Source of the DNA: Ruegeria sediminis
GTDB lineage: Bacteria > Pseudomonadota > Alphaproteobacteria > Rhodobacterales > Rhodobacteraceae
Assembly (NCBI RefSeq): GCF_005938215.1
Contig: NZ_VCPD01000004.1
Location: forward strand, 186,001 to 250,000
Direction of reading: 5' to 3'
Length of the DNA: 64,000 bases
The notes under the pieces are model-generated. The model did no database searches, was not told where the DNA came from, and saw only the letters and a list, made by a program, of their open reading frames with translations. How positions within the stretch are numbered: the first letter of the stretch is position 1; the number at the start of each line of letters is the position of its first letter. Of this stretch, positions 19,108 through 27,438 are shown piece after piece. The translations under genes and the position numbers were made by a program.

Positions 19108-19497
19108 TCAGACCGAAAGGTCCCGCTGATCCCAGACCGCGCTCAGAGACCGTTCGCCCACCCGGATCAGACGGAACAGCGTCGCGCTGGTGGCGACATG
19201 GTCGCCCGCGTCCACCGATCCCGACACGTCGCCCGCGACCCGCGCCAGGACCGTCATGCCGATCTGCTCGGATATCGCCACCAGCGACCGCGCACATTTG
19301 CGCAGCTCGGCCCAATCCTGCCGCCGCCACATCCGCTCGCAGTTCGACAGCCGGACCGCCAGTTCCTCGATCGCGCGGCAGACCACGTCTTCGGCGTCGC
19401 TGTCGCCAAGCCGGCGGTACAGGCTGCCCAGCCGCTCCGGGTCCAGCCGGACGGATTCCTTCTGTTCGAGTGTGATGACCTTTTCCACCCCGTTCAC
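19108..19497 (-). CDS. Conserved hypothetical protein, HPt-like helical bundle
   Basis: The 129-residue protein is predicted to be all helical. The segment around ARSLVAISEQIGMTVLARV resembles the phosphotransfer (HPt) helix pattern, but the phosphorylatable histidine position is occupied by arginine or serine, so it would be a degenerate HPt-like protein if related at all. No other domain is recognisable. It is on the minus strand, 64 bases upstream of the aminopeptidase gene and divergent from the carbonic anhydrase gene. The function is unknown. Confidence 0.6.
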   Translation of the reverse strand: MNGVEKVITLEQKESVRLDPERLGSLYRRLGDSDAEDVVCRAIEELAVRLSNCERMWRRQDWAELRKCARSLVAISEQIGMTVLARVAGDVSGSVDAGDHVATSATLFRLIRVGERSLSAVWDQRDLSV

Positions 19498-19581
19498 CCC
19501 TGTTTTTGCGCACCCCCACGGTACAGGTGCATCCTGTCGTCGCAGGCGTTCGCAAAACGTTGCCTTGGGTATTGATAATGT

Positions 19582-19604
19582 CTCGAATTTTCCCTCAATT
19601 CGAG
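19582..19604. promoter_or_regulatory. Inverted repeat upstream of the carbonic anhydrase gene
   Basis: CTCGAATT and AATTCGAG are perfect 8-base arms around a 7-base spacer, ending 38 bases before the carbonic anhydrase start codon. The geometry suits a dimeric regulator such as a LysR- or TetR-type protein. No regulator gene is adjacent. Confidence 0.5.
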
Positions 19605-19642
19605 CTAGACGAGCCTTCAGAAAACAAACGGGGGATGCGGGA

Positions 19643-20293
19643 ATGGAATTTGCCCGGCCTTTGCCGAACTACCTGGCGCAGCGGTATCACGGCTGGAAAG
19701 CCACGACCTATGCCGAGAACCAGGTCTGGTACCGCCGGCTGGCGGACGAAGGGCAGCGCCCGCGCGCCATGGTGATTTCCTGCTGCGACAGCCGGGTCCA
19801 TGTCACGTCGATCTTCGGCGCCGATCAGGGCGAGTTCTTCATCCATCGCAACATCGCCAATCTGGTGCCGCCCTATGAACCGGACGGAGACCACCACGGC
19901 ACCAGCGCCGCGATCGAATACGCCGTGACCGCGCTCAAGGTGGCGCACCTGATCATTCTGGGGCACTCGCAATGCGGCGGCGTTCAGGGCTGCATCGACA
20001 TGTGCAAGGGCCACGCGCCGCAGCTCGAGGCCAAGGAAAGCTTCGTCGGGCGCTGGATGGACATCCTGAAACCGAAATTCGATCTGGTGGCCGATGTCCA
20101 GGACGGCGCCGAACAGGCGCGCCAGTTCGAGAAACAGGCCGTCGTGGCATCCCTCGAAAACCTGATGACCTTCCCCTTCATCGCCTCGGCGGTCGAGGAC
20201 GGCAGCCTCAGCCTGCACGGTCTCTGGACCGACATCGGCGAAGGCGGGCTGGAGTGCCTGGAACCGGGTACGGGAAAATTTGTTCCGGTCTGA
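19643..20293 (+). CDS. Beta-class carbonic anhydrase
   Basis: The enzyme interconverts carbon dioxide and bicarbonate. The 216-residue protein has all beta-class zinc and catalytic residues: Cys47, Asp49 and Arg51 in SCCDSRV, and His108 and Cys111 in GHSQCGG. The start ATG 19643 begins MEFARPLPNYLAQRY, as expected for the family; the frame is open far upstream but that part overlaps an opposite-strand gene and is not conserved. The sodium-bicarbonate transporter gene sbtA follows in the same direction, so bicarbonate brought in by SbtA can be converted locally. Confidence 0.95.
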   Translation: MEFARPLPNYLAQRYHGWKATTYAENQVWYRRLADEGQRPRAMVISCCDSRVHVTSIFGADQGEFFIHRNIANLVPPYEPDGDHHGTSAAIEYAVTALKVAHLIILGHSQCGGVQGCIDMCKGHAPQLEAKESFVGRWMDILKPKFDLVADVQDGAEQARQFEKQAVVASLENLMTFPFIASAVEDGSLSLHGLWTDIGEGGLECLEPGTGKFVPV

Positions 20294-20318
20294 TCTTTCA
20301 TTTTTCGCGTACCTCGTT

Positions 20319-20338
20319 ATTTGAACGTGAGTTCAAAT
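20319..20338. promoter_or_regulatory. Inverted repeat between carbonic anhydrase and sbtA
   Basis: ATTTGAAC and GTTCAAAT are perfect 8-base arms with a 4-base spacer, ending 13 bases before the sbtA start codon and abutting its ribosome-binding region. It is a good candidate operator or a structure controlling sbtA translation. Its sequence is unlike the repeat upstream of the carbonic anhydrase gene. Confidence 0.5.
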
Positions 20339-20351
20339 TGGGGACGCGCGC

Positions 20352-21329
20352 ATGGATCAGATACTCTCGCTGACGGCAGACAACCTGCTGTCGCCAGTCA
20401 TATTGAGTTTTGCCTTGGGGCTGGCGGCCTCGCTGGCGCGGTCGGACCTGTCTATCCCCGAAGCCATCGCCAAGGGCATGTCGATCTACCTGCTCTTCGC
20501 CATCGGCTTCAAGGGCGGCGTCAGCGTCGCCTCGCACGGGATCGACGCCACCCTGGGTCTGTCGCTGCTGACCGGCGTGCTGCTTTCCGCCCTGTTGCCG
20601 CTGGTGGCCTTCTTCCTGCTGCAGGTGCTGACCGACCTCGACCGCCTCAATGCCGGCGCGGTGGCGGCGCATTACGGCTCGATCTCGATCGTCACCTACG
20701 TCGCCGGAACCTCGGTCCTGGAAAGCCAGGGCCTGATCTACGAAGGCTACATGGTCGCCGTGGCCGCCGCGATGGAGGCGCCGGCGATCCTGTCCGCGCT
20801 GTGGCTGATCTCCCGCGGGGGCGGCGACCGCAAGATGGATTCGGACCTGTGGCGCGAGATCATCCTGAACGGCTCCATCGTCCTGCTTGTCGGCTCGTTC
20901 GCGATCGGATGGGCGACCGGCGAAGAGGGGCTGGCCGAGATCAGCAGCTTCGTCGTGTCCCCCTTCAAGGGCGTGCTGTGCCTGTTCCTGCTGGACATGG
21001 GCATCGTCGCCGGGCGGGGATTGCGCAGCGGCAGCGGGCTGATCAAACCCGGCCTGCTGGCCTTTGGCGTGCTGATGCCGGTGCTGGGCGCCTCGGCGGG
21101 GCTGGCCTGCGCGCTGCTGCTGGGCCTGTCCACCGGCGGAACCGTCCTGATGATGGTCCTCGGCGCTTCGGCCTCCTACATCGCGGTGCCCGCAGCCATG
21201 CGGGTCGCGGTGCCCGAGGCCAACCCGTCGATCTACCTGACCCTGTCGCTGGGCGTGACCTTCCCCTTCAACCTGACCCTGGGCCTGCCGATCTACGTGG
21301 CGGTGGCCCGCACCGTGACCGGAGGCTGA
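20352..21329 (+). CDS. sbtA: Sodium-dependent bicarbonate transporter family permease (SbtA-like)
   Basis: The 325-residue membrane protein has about ten predicted helices in two repeats and matches the SbtA (formerly DUF897) family: GFKGGVSVAS, AAHYGSISIVTYVAG and LGASASYIAVPAAMR are conserved positions that bind bicarbonate and sodium in the cyanobacterial structure. In cyanobacteria SbtA imports bicarbonate and is inhibited by SbtB. Here a PII-like gene follows after 4 bases and a carbonic anhydrase precedes, so a bicarbonate uptake unit is likely. In a heterotroph it would feed carboxylases. Confidence 0.9.
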   Translation: MDQILSLTADNLLSPVILSFALGLAASLARSDLSIPEAIAKGMSIYLLFAIGFKGGVSVASHGIDATLGLSLLTGVLLSALLPLVAFFLLQVLTDLDRLNAGAVAAHYGSISIVTYVAGTSVLESQGLIYEGYMVAVAAAMEAPAILSALWLISRGGGDRKMDSDLWREIILNGSIVLLVGSFAIGWATGEEGLAEISSFVVSPFKGVLCLFLLDMGIVAGRGLRSGSGLIKPGLLAFGVLMPVLGASAGLACALLLGLSTGGTVLMMVLGASASYIAVPAAMRVAVPEANPSIYLTLSLGVTFPFNLTLGLPIYVAVARTVTGG

Positions 21330-21333
21330 CCTT

Positions 21334-21645
21334 ATGCAAACACATGACGCGAAACGGGTTGAGATCACCATCGAAGCCGTGATGCAATCGCGCCTCACCG
21401 AGGCGCTGAAATCGGCCGGCGTGACCGGGTTCACGATCCTGCCGGTCTTCGGCGGATCCGGCCGGTCCGGCGAATGGAGCCGGTCGGGCCAGGTCAGCCG
21501 CGCCAGCGGCATGGTGCAGGTGATCTGCATCATCCGCCCGGAACGGCTGGATGCGCTGCTCGAAGCCGCCTTTGCCGTGGTGGACCGCCATATCGGCGTG
21601 GTCAGCGTCACCAATTGCCAGGTTCTGCGGGCCGAGCGGTTCTGA
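21334..21645 (+). CDS. sbtB: PII-like signalling protein, SbtB-like
   Basis: The 103-residue protein has the ferredoxin-like PII fold pattern: a first beta strand VEITIEA, a helix SRLTEALKSAGVTGFTILPV, a T-loop region rich in Gly/Ser/Arg (about residues 38-53, GGSGRSGEWSRSGQ), then MVQVICII and the C-terminal NCQVL strand. In cyanobacteria the SbtB trimer binds adenine nucleotides including cAMP and gates SbtA. The four-base gap to sbtA supports the same pairing here. It lacks the uridylylated tyrosine of GlnB-type PII proteins. Confidence 0.86.
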   Translation: MQTHDAKRVEITIEAVMQSRLTEALKSAGVTGFTILPVFGGSGRSGEWSRSGQVSRASGMVQVICIIRPERLDALLEAAFAVVDRHIGVVSVTNCQVLRAERF

Positions 21646-21647
21646 AA

Positions 21648-21675
21648 CGAAAAAGGGGCATCCGGCGGATGCCCC
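21648..21675 (-). terminator. Rho-independent terminator of asd
   Basis: GGGGCATCC and GGATGCCCC form a 9-base-pair stem with a 3-base loop at 21655-21675. On the minus strand it is followed by TTTTTCGTT, so it is an intrinsic terminator for asd. It lies just after the sbtB stop codon and may also stop the plus-strand transcript, though without a T run. Confidence 0.85.
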
Positions 21676-21702
21676 TCGATCATGAACGTCGCTGCGGCGC
21701 GG

Positions 21703-22725
21703 TCAGCCCTTCTTCAGGACCTCGCGGCCCAGAAGCTCGGCGATCTGAACCGCGTTCAGCGCCGCGCCCTTGCGCAGGTTGTCGGACACGCACCACAGGT
21801 TCAGGCCGTTCTCGATGGTGGGATCCTGGCGGATGCGGCTGATGAAGGTGGCGAAATCGCCGACGCATTCCACCGGCGTGACGTAGCCGCCCGCCTCGCG
21901 CTTGTCGATCACCATGATGCCCGGCGCCTCGCGCAGGATGTCGCGGGCCTCGTCCTCGTCCAGAAAATCCTCGAATTCGATGTTGATCGATTCCGAATGG
22001 CCGACGAAGACCGGCACGCGCACGCAGGTCGCGGTGACCTTGATCGCGGGATCGACGATCTTCTTGGTCTCGACGACCATCTTCCACTCTTCCTTGGTCG
22101 AGCCGTCCTCCATGAAGACGTCGATATGCGGGATGACGTTGAAGGCGATCTGCTTCTGGAACTTCTTCGGCTCCACCTCGTTGATCGGGTTGTAGACCGC
22201 CTTGGTCTGATCCCACAGCTCGTCCATGCCCTCCTTGCCGGCGCCCGACACCGACTGATAGGTCGAAACCACCACGCGCTTGATCCTGGCGCGGTCATGC
22301 AGCGGCTTGAGCGCCACCACCATCTGCGCGGTCGAGCAGTTCGGGTTGGCGATGATGTTCTTCTTGGCGTAGCCGTGGATCGCCTGCGGGTTCACCTCGG
22401 GCACGATCAGCGGAATGTCCGCGTCGTAGCGATAGAGCGACGAGTTGTCGATCACCACGCAGCCCGCGGCCGCCGCCTTGGGGGCGTAATCCTTGGTCGC
22501 GGCCGAGCCCACGGCGAACAGCGCGATGTCCCAGCCGGTGAAGTCGAAGGCCGCCAGATCCTTGGTCTTCAGGGTCTTGTCGCCAAAGCTGACTTCGGTG
22601 CCCAGGGATTTTCGGCTTGCCAGAACGGCAATTTCATCCACCGGGAACTGGCGCTCGGCCAGGATGTTCAGCATTTCGCGGCCCACGTTGCCCGTGGCGC
22701 CGACGACGACGACGCGATAGCCCAT
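21703..22725 (-). CDS. asd: Aspartate-semialdehyde dehydrogenase
   Basis: Asd reduces aspartyl phosphate to aspartate semialdehyde, the branch point to lysine, diaminopimelate, threonine and methionine. The 340-residue protein has the NADPH-binding VGATGNVGREML at the N-terminus and the catalytic cysteine at residue 130 in NPNCSTAQMV, with VSTYQSVSGAG downstream. Length is normal. The gene stands alone, with a strong terminator after it. Confidence 0.97.
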   Translation of the reverse strand: MGYRVVVVGATGNVGREMLNILAERQFPVDEIAVLASRKSLGTEVSFGDKTLKTKDLAAFDFTGWDIALFAVGSAATKDYAPKAAAAGCVVIDNSSLYRYDADIPLIVPEVNPQAIHGYAKKNIIANPNCSTAQMVVALKPLHDRARIKRVVVSTYQSVSGAGKEGMDELWDQTKAVYNPINEVEPKKFQKQIAFNVIPHIDVFMEDGSTKEEWKMVVETKKIVDPAIKVTATCVRVPVFVGHSESINIEFEDFLDEDEARDILREAPGIMVIDKREAGGYVTPVECVGDFATFISRIRQDPTIENGLNLWCVSDNLRKGAALNAVQIAELLGREVLKKG

Positions 22726-22838
22726 GTCTTGTCTCCTGAGTTAAGGACGCGCGTTCATAACACCCTTTCCGGAAGAAAAAAGGGGTTGCGGGGGCGTATT
22801 TCCGCCTTTGACGCCGATTTCAGACGTGGCGCGGTGTC

Positions 22839-23873
22839 TCAGGCCGCGTCCAGCAGCGCGCGGTAGACCTCGACCAGGGCCTTGGCCTCGGCCTCGATGT
22901 CGAAATGCCGCTCCACATGCGCCCGCACCGCCTTGCCCGCGCGCAAAAGGGAATCGCGGTCGCCCAGCATTTCCGCCGCCGCCTCGGTCAGGGCCGGAAT
23001 GTCGTCCGGCGGCACCACCCGGCCCAGCGACGGGTCGGTCACGATCTCGGAAAACGCGCCGACATCGGTCGCCACCACCGGCACGCCGCAGGCCATCGCC
23101 TCCAGCGGGGTCAGCCCGAACCCTTCCCAGCGTTGCGGCGCGACGAAGAGGTCCAGCACCTGGTACCACTCGGCGATGCGATCGACCGTGACTTCGGGCT
23201 TGAACAGGATGCGGTCGGCCAGACCGGCCTCGGCGACGCGCTGTTTCAGATCGGTCAGGTAACCGGCGTGCTTTTCCGTCGCCCGCCCCATGACGATGCC
23301 CGACACGTCATCGAACCGGCCGCACAGCCCGATCATCGCATCGACGAAGGCGTCGGTGCCCTTCTGGTGCCGGATCCGGCCATAGCAGCCCAGCAGCACG
23401 CCGTCCGGCAGGCCCAGCCGCGCCCGCAGCGCCGCGCGGTCTTCGGGCGGGGTGAAGTTCTCAAGGTTGATCCCGTGCAGGATCACGCGGGCGTCGCGAT
23501 CCAGGTACCCGGCGGTCTTGCGCGAGGTGGCCACCACCGCGTCCATCCTGCCGATCAGCCATTTGGTATAGCCCGTATGCGCCCGCTGCGAGGCGCTGGT
23601 GAACAGCAGCTTCAGCCGCATCCGGAACAGGCCGCGCAGGATCAGGCCCAACAGCATCTCGGTATTGCGCCGTGCGTGCCAGACCCGCGTCGTGCGGCGC
23701 GGCAGGAACGGGATCTTCGCCAGCGGAATATGCGGCACGTCCGCGGGCAGCCCGGGGCCGGTCGCGGCAATCTCTATCCACCGGTTCTGCAAGGGCACCA
23801 GCCGGGCGATCGTCGCCGTCACGCCCGACAGCCGGCGCTTGAGGTTCGGGGCGATGACGCGGGCGTCTTTCAC
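22839..23873 (-). CDS. Glycosyltransferase family 4 protein, LPS core LpcC-like
   Basis: The 344-residue protein has the GT-B two-domain layout. The C-terminal donor-sugar domain shows GCYGRIRHQKGTD and FVAPQRWEGFGLTPLEAMACGVPVVATD, the E-x7-E pattern of GT4 retaining transferases. The N-terminal part (SGVTATIARLVPLQ, HARRNTEMLLGL) resembles LpcC, the mannosyltransferase of rhizobial lipopolysaccharide core. It probably works on the cytoplasmic side of the inner membrane on lipid A-core. The same-strand MFS gene ends 33 bases upstream of its start. Confidence 0.85.
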   Translation of the reverse strand: MKDARVIAPNLKRRLSGVTATIARLVPLQNRWIEIAATGPGLPADVPHIPLAKIPFLPRRTTRVWHARRNTEMLLGLILRGLFRMRLKLLFTSASQRAHTGYTKWLIGRMDAVVATSRKTAGYLDRDARVILHGINLENFTPPEDRAALRARLGLPDGVLLGCYGRIRHQKGTDAFVDAMIGLCGRFDDVSGIVMGRATEKHAGYLTDLKQRVAEAGLADRILFKPEVTVDRIAEWYQVLDLFVAPQRWEGFGLTPLEAMACGVPVVATDVGAFSEIVTDPSLGRVVPPDDIPALTEAAAEMLGDRDSLLRAGKAVRAHVERHFDIEAEAKALVEVYRALLDAA

Positions 23874-23906
23874 TTGCTTCTCCTGACCCGGGCTGGACGG
23901 CCGCGC

Positions 23907-25079
23907 TCAGTCTATGCTGTCGCGGCTGAACACGTAAATCGCGCAGCCGGCGGCAAGCGCGACCGCGAAGAACCCGAAGATCGCGGTGTAGGGCGCGGTA
24001 GGGCCCAGATCAACCGTTCCCGCGTGGATCCGGCCGGTGACGAATTGCATGATCCCCACCCCGCCGATGCCGAACAGGTTCAGCAGCGTCACGCCGCGCC
24101 CGACCAGATGCGCCGGGATGAAGGCGCGGCCATGCGCCATGATGACCGGAAAGGTCGCGCCCAGGAAACCGACCGCCGCCAGCAGAAAGACCGAACTCCA
24201 GACGGCGCGGTCGATCCACAGGCACAACAGCGCCAGGGCGCCGACCCCCAGGACGTTGCCGCCCAGGATGACCCACTTGCGGGTGCGCAACAGCCGGTCC
24301 AGCGGCCCGTAGACGAAGGTCCCGGCGATCATCGCCGCCCCCATGACCAGCGTCGCCTGCCCGATCTGCGTCGTGCTCAGACCGAAGACGTCGCGCAGAT
24401 ACGGCCCGGCCCAGAGCCCCCGCAGCGCGGCCGAAGGCGCATAGGCCACCAGCATCAGCGGCAGGATCGCCCAAAGCGCCGGCTCCTTCAGCAGGTCCAG
24501 AAGCGAGCCCTTGGCGTCGGTCTCGACCCGCTTGGGATCCTGGACGCTGGCCCAGATCCCCACCGCCACTGCGGCGGAAATCAGCGCCAGCCCGGCCAGC
24601 GTCGCCCGCCAGCCCACCAGCTCGACCGCCAGCGCCGTCGGGTAGGACGCCACGAGGTTGCCGACCGACCCCATGCCGAGCATCACCGCCGCAAGGGTCG
24701 CGAATTTCGCGGGCGGAAACTCGCGGGCGAAAATGAAATAGGACGCCATCAGCACCGGCGAACAGCCGACACCGATCAGGACCATGGCGAGGCTTACGTG
24801 GACCGGCGCGGTCGCCACCGCGAACAGCCCCGCGCCGCCTCCGCCGCCGATCAGCAACAGAACCGCCGCCGTGCGCCGCGGCCCGATCTTGTCCAGCGAC
24901 CAGCCGACGGGAATCTGCATCAGCGCGAAGGTCATGAACCAGAGCCCCGAGGCAAAGGCCAGATCCTCGGGCGACGCGCCGATGTCGCGGCCGAGATCGG
25001 CGGTCAGAACTGCCAGAAAAGCCCGGAAGAATTGGCTGAGGACATAGGCCAGACACAATACCACCAATCCCGCCTGCAT
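23907..25079 (-). CDS. MFS transporter
   Basis: The 390-residue protein has twelve predicted helices and the MFS loop signature IPVGWSLDKIGPRRT between helices 2 and 3. I chose ATG 25079 (MQAGLVVLCLAYVLSQFFRA); the longer open frame upstream overlaps an opposite-strand gene. Nothing adjacent reveals the substrate. It precedes the LPS glycosyltransferase gene on the same strand by 33 bases and may be co-transcribed with it. Confidence 0.8.
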   Translation of the reverse strand: MQAGLVVLCLAYVLSQFFRAFLAVLTADLGRDIGASPEDLAFASGLWFMTFALMQIPVGWSLDKIGPRRTAAVLLLIGGGGGAGLFAVATAPVHVSLAMVLIGVGCSPVLMASYFIFAREFPPAKFATLAAVMLGMGSVGNLVASYPTALAVELVGWRATLAGLALISAAVAVGIWASVQDPKRVETDAKGSLLDLLKEPALWAILPLMLVAYAPSAALRGLWAGPYLRDVFGLSTTQIGQATLVMGAAMIAGTFVYGPLDRLLRTRKWVILGGNVLGVGALALLCLWIDRAVWSSVFLLAAVGFLGATFPVIMAHGRAFIPAHLVGRGVTLLNLFGIGGVGIMQFVTGRIHAGTVDLGPTAPYTAIFGFFAVALAAGCAIYVFSRDSID

Positions 25080-25220
25080 GTTCCCTCGCTCTGCCGGACG
25101 CCGTTGCCGGCATGGTTGGCATGTCTGGCCTTCATGCACAAGCGCGTGTGATATGTTGCAACCGGATGAAGTGACCGGCGCTTGGGCTATGTTTGCCCGA
25201 AACCGGGCGAGGGGGGGGCG

Positions 25221-26378
25221 ATGTTCGACAGGCACGATCCGTTTTACGCGCAGCTTGCGCCCCTGCGGGAATTCTCGCAGCTGGCGGATCCCGAGCGGTT
25301 CCAGCCGGTTCCCGGCGACTGGGTCGTCGGCGCCGCCGACATCGTCGATTCGACCGGCGAGATCGAACGGGGCCGCTACAAGACCGTGAACATGGTCGGC
25401 GCTGCGGTGATCTCGGCCATGATCAACGCCCTGGGCGGACAGGTCTTTCCCTTCGTGTTCGGCGGCGACGGGGCGTCCTTCGCGGTTCCCGGCGCCGATG
25501 CGGCCCGCAGCCGCGAGGTTCTGGCGGCGATGCGGCGCTGGGCCGAGGAGGAGTTCGCGATCTCGCTGCGCGCCTCGCTGATCCCCGTGGCGGACATCCG
25601 CGCGGCAGGCCGGGACGTGCGCGTCGCGCGCTACGCGACCTCGGACGGCGTCGATTACGCGATGTTCTCGGGCGGCGGCCTGGCCTGGGCCGAGGCGCGG
25701 ATGAAGGCGGGCGACTACGCGGTTTCGCCCGCGGACCCCGGCGCGCAGCCCGACCTGACCGGCCTGTCCTGCCGCTGGTCCAACAGCCGGGCCCTGAACG
25801 GCGAGATCGTGTCGCTTGTGGTCCAGCCCACCGAACGGGCGACCGAACGCGATTTCGCCGACCTCGCCCAGCGCCTGGTGGTAGTGTCCGAGGGGCTCGC
25901 GCGCGGTGGACACCCCGTGCCCCCTGCCGGGCCGCCGATGCGATGGCCGCCGCCCGGTCTCGCCCTCGACGCGCACGTGTCGCGCGAGGGCGGCAATCTG
26001 GCCCTGCGAAAACTGCTTTTGCTGGGGCAGAACCTGCTGATCTGGATCCTGTTCAGGACCGGCATGAGGCTGGGCTCGTTCGACCCCGAGCATTACCGGC
26101 GCACGGTCAGCGCCAATGCCGATTTCCGCAAGTTCGACGACGGGCTGAAAATGACGCTGGATTGCGACGGACCGACGCTGGCGCGGATCCGGCAGCTGCT
26201 GGACGAGGCGCAGTCCCGCGGCAAGATCCGGTTCGGCATCCATGCCCAGACCGAGGCGATGATGACCTGCTTCGTGCCGTCGGCGACGCAGGACGACCAC
26301 GTCCATTTCGTCGACGGCGCGTCAGGCGGCTACGCGCGGGCCGCGGCCGCCATGAAGGGGCAGGAAATCCGCGCGTGA
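25221..26378 (+). CDS. DUF3095 protein with class III nucleotidyl cyclase-like fold
   Basis: The 385-residue protein matches DUF3095. Its N-terminal half contains GAADIVDSTGEIERGRYK and FGGDGASFAV, which look like the two metal-binding aspartate motifs of class III adenylyl/guanylyl cyclases. The C-terminal half (HVSREGGNLALRKLL, FRKFDDGLKMTLDC) is specific to the family and may be a membrane-near or regulatory part. Activity as a cyclase is not established. ATG 25221 is preceded by a strong purine run (GAGGGGGGG); an in-frame ATG at 25182 is less likely. It converges on livM, four bases away. Confidence 0.75.
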   Translation: MFDRHDPFYAQLAPLREFSQLADPERFQPVPGDWVVGAADIVDSTGEIERGRYKTVNMVGAAVISAMINALGGQVFPFVFGGDGASFAVPGADAARSREVLAAMRRWAEEEFAISLRASLIPVADIRAAGRDVRVARYATSDGVDYAMFSGGGLAWAEARMKAGDYAVSPADPGAQPDLTGLSCRWSNSRALNGEIVSLVVQPTERATERDFADLAQRLVVVSEGLARGGHPVPPAGPPMRWPPPGLALDAHVSREGGNLALRKLLLLGQNLLIWILFRTGMRLGSFDPEHYRRTVSANADFRKFDDGLKMTLDCDGPTLARIRQLLDEAQSRGKIRFGIHAQTEAMMTCFVPSATQDDHVHFVDGASGGYARAAAAMKGQEIRA

Positions 26379-26382
26379 CGCG

Positions 26383-27438
26383 CTATTTCCTGGCGCGCAG
26401 CCGGCCCACCACCCCGGTCGGGAAGAAATAGACCGACAGGATGAACAGCACCCCCAGCCACAGCAGCCAGCGGTCCGCGCTGAGCAGTTCCGGCAGCACC
26501 GGAAGCCCGTCGACGACGCCCGAGGCCACGCCCATCAGGTTCTGCAGGTAGTTCTGCGCGATCACCAGCAGCGTCGCGCCGATCACCGCGCCGTACATCG
26601 TGCCCATGCCGCCGATCACCACCATCAGAAGGATGTCGATCATGATCTCCATCGACAGGGCCGTGTCCGGCCCCACATAACGCAGCCAGATGGCATAAAG
26701 ACTGCCGGCCAGCGCCGCCACCGCCGCCGAAAGGCAGGTCGCGGCGACCCGGTAATGCACCACCCGGTAACCGATGGCCTCGGCGCGGAAATCGTTCTCG
26801 CGGATCGCCTGCAGCACCCGCCCGAACGGCGAATTCACCACCCGCAGCATCAGCAGGAACAGGATCAGGCTGCCCAGGAAGATCAGGTAATAGGCCAGCA
26901 GCTTGCCGTTCAGCTTGACCCCGAACAGCTCGTCCCCGAACTTGAATGCCGGGCCCAGCGCGCGCGGCGTCTGAAAGGTCAGCCCGTCCTCGCCCCCGGT
27001 CAGGCCGGACAGCTGGCTGACCAGCACCGCCACCGCCGAGGCGACCGCCAGGGTGATCATCGCGAAGAAGATCGCCCGCACCCGCAACGAGAACAGCCCG
27101 ATCACCAGCGCCAGCGCCGCCGCCACCCCGGCCCCGGCCACCGAACCGACCAGCAGCGCGTCAAAGCCGCGCCCCATATGCGTCGAGGCCAGCGCCACCC
27201 CGTAGGCGCCGATGCCGAAGAACATGGTATGCGCAAAGCTGACGATTCCGCCATAGCCCAGAAGCAGGTCATAGCTCGCCACCAGCACCACGAAGATGCA
27301 GATGCGCGCCGCCGTGTCCACGGTGCGGACGCCGGGAAACAGGAACGGGGCCAGCGCAAGGCACACCAGGATGACGCCGAGGATCAACGTCAGGGGAACC
27401 GACCGGGGCATGTCGCCCGAAAGAACCGCTTTCATCAT
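26383..27438 (-). CDS. livM: Branched-chain amino acid/aromatic ABC transporter permease LivM-type
   Basis: The 351-residue permease has about nine or ten membrane helices and the LivM hallmarks: YDLLLGYGGIVSFAHTMFFGIGAY and the cytoplasmic EAA-like loop AIRENDFRAEAIGY. It pairs with LivH to form the channel of a LIV-type importer. Its start overlaps the livH stop (ATGATGA), so both are made together. It is the last gene of a probable operon running from hpaF, which suggests that the importer brings in an aromatic acid rather than leucine. Confidence 0.92.
   Translation of the reverse strand: MMKAVLSGDMPRSVPLTLILGVILVCLALAPFLFPGVRTVDTAARICIFVVLVASYDLLLGYGGIVSFAHTMFFGIGAYGVALASTHMGRGFDALLVGSVAGAGVAAALALVIGLFSLRVRAIFFAMITLAVASAVAVLVSQLSGLTGGEDGLTFQTPRALGPAFKFGDELFGVKLNGKLLAYYLIFLGSLILFLLMLRVVNSPFGRVLQAIRENDFRAEAIGYRVVHYRVAATCLSAAVAALAGSLYAIWLRYVGPDTALSMEIMIDILLMVVIGGMGTMYGAVIGATLLVIAQNYLQNLMGVASGVVDGLPVLPELLSADRWLLWLGVLFILSVYFFPTGVVGRLRARK

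Noticed and set aside
22762-22786. Imperfect hairpin ACCCTTT...AAAGGGGT between asd and the glycosyltransferase gene
   Set aside because: The arms need a bulged G and the T run falls inside the stem on the minus strand, so it was not called a terminator.
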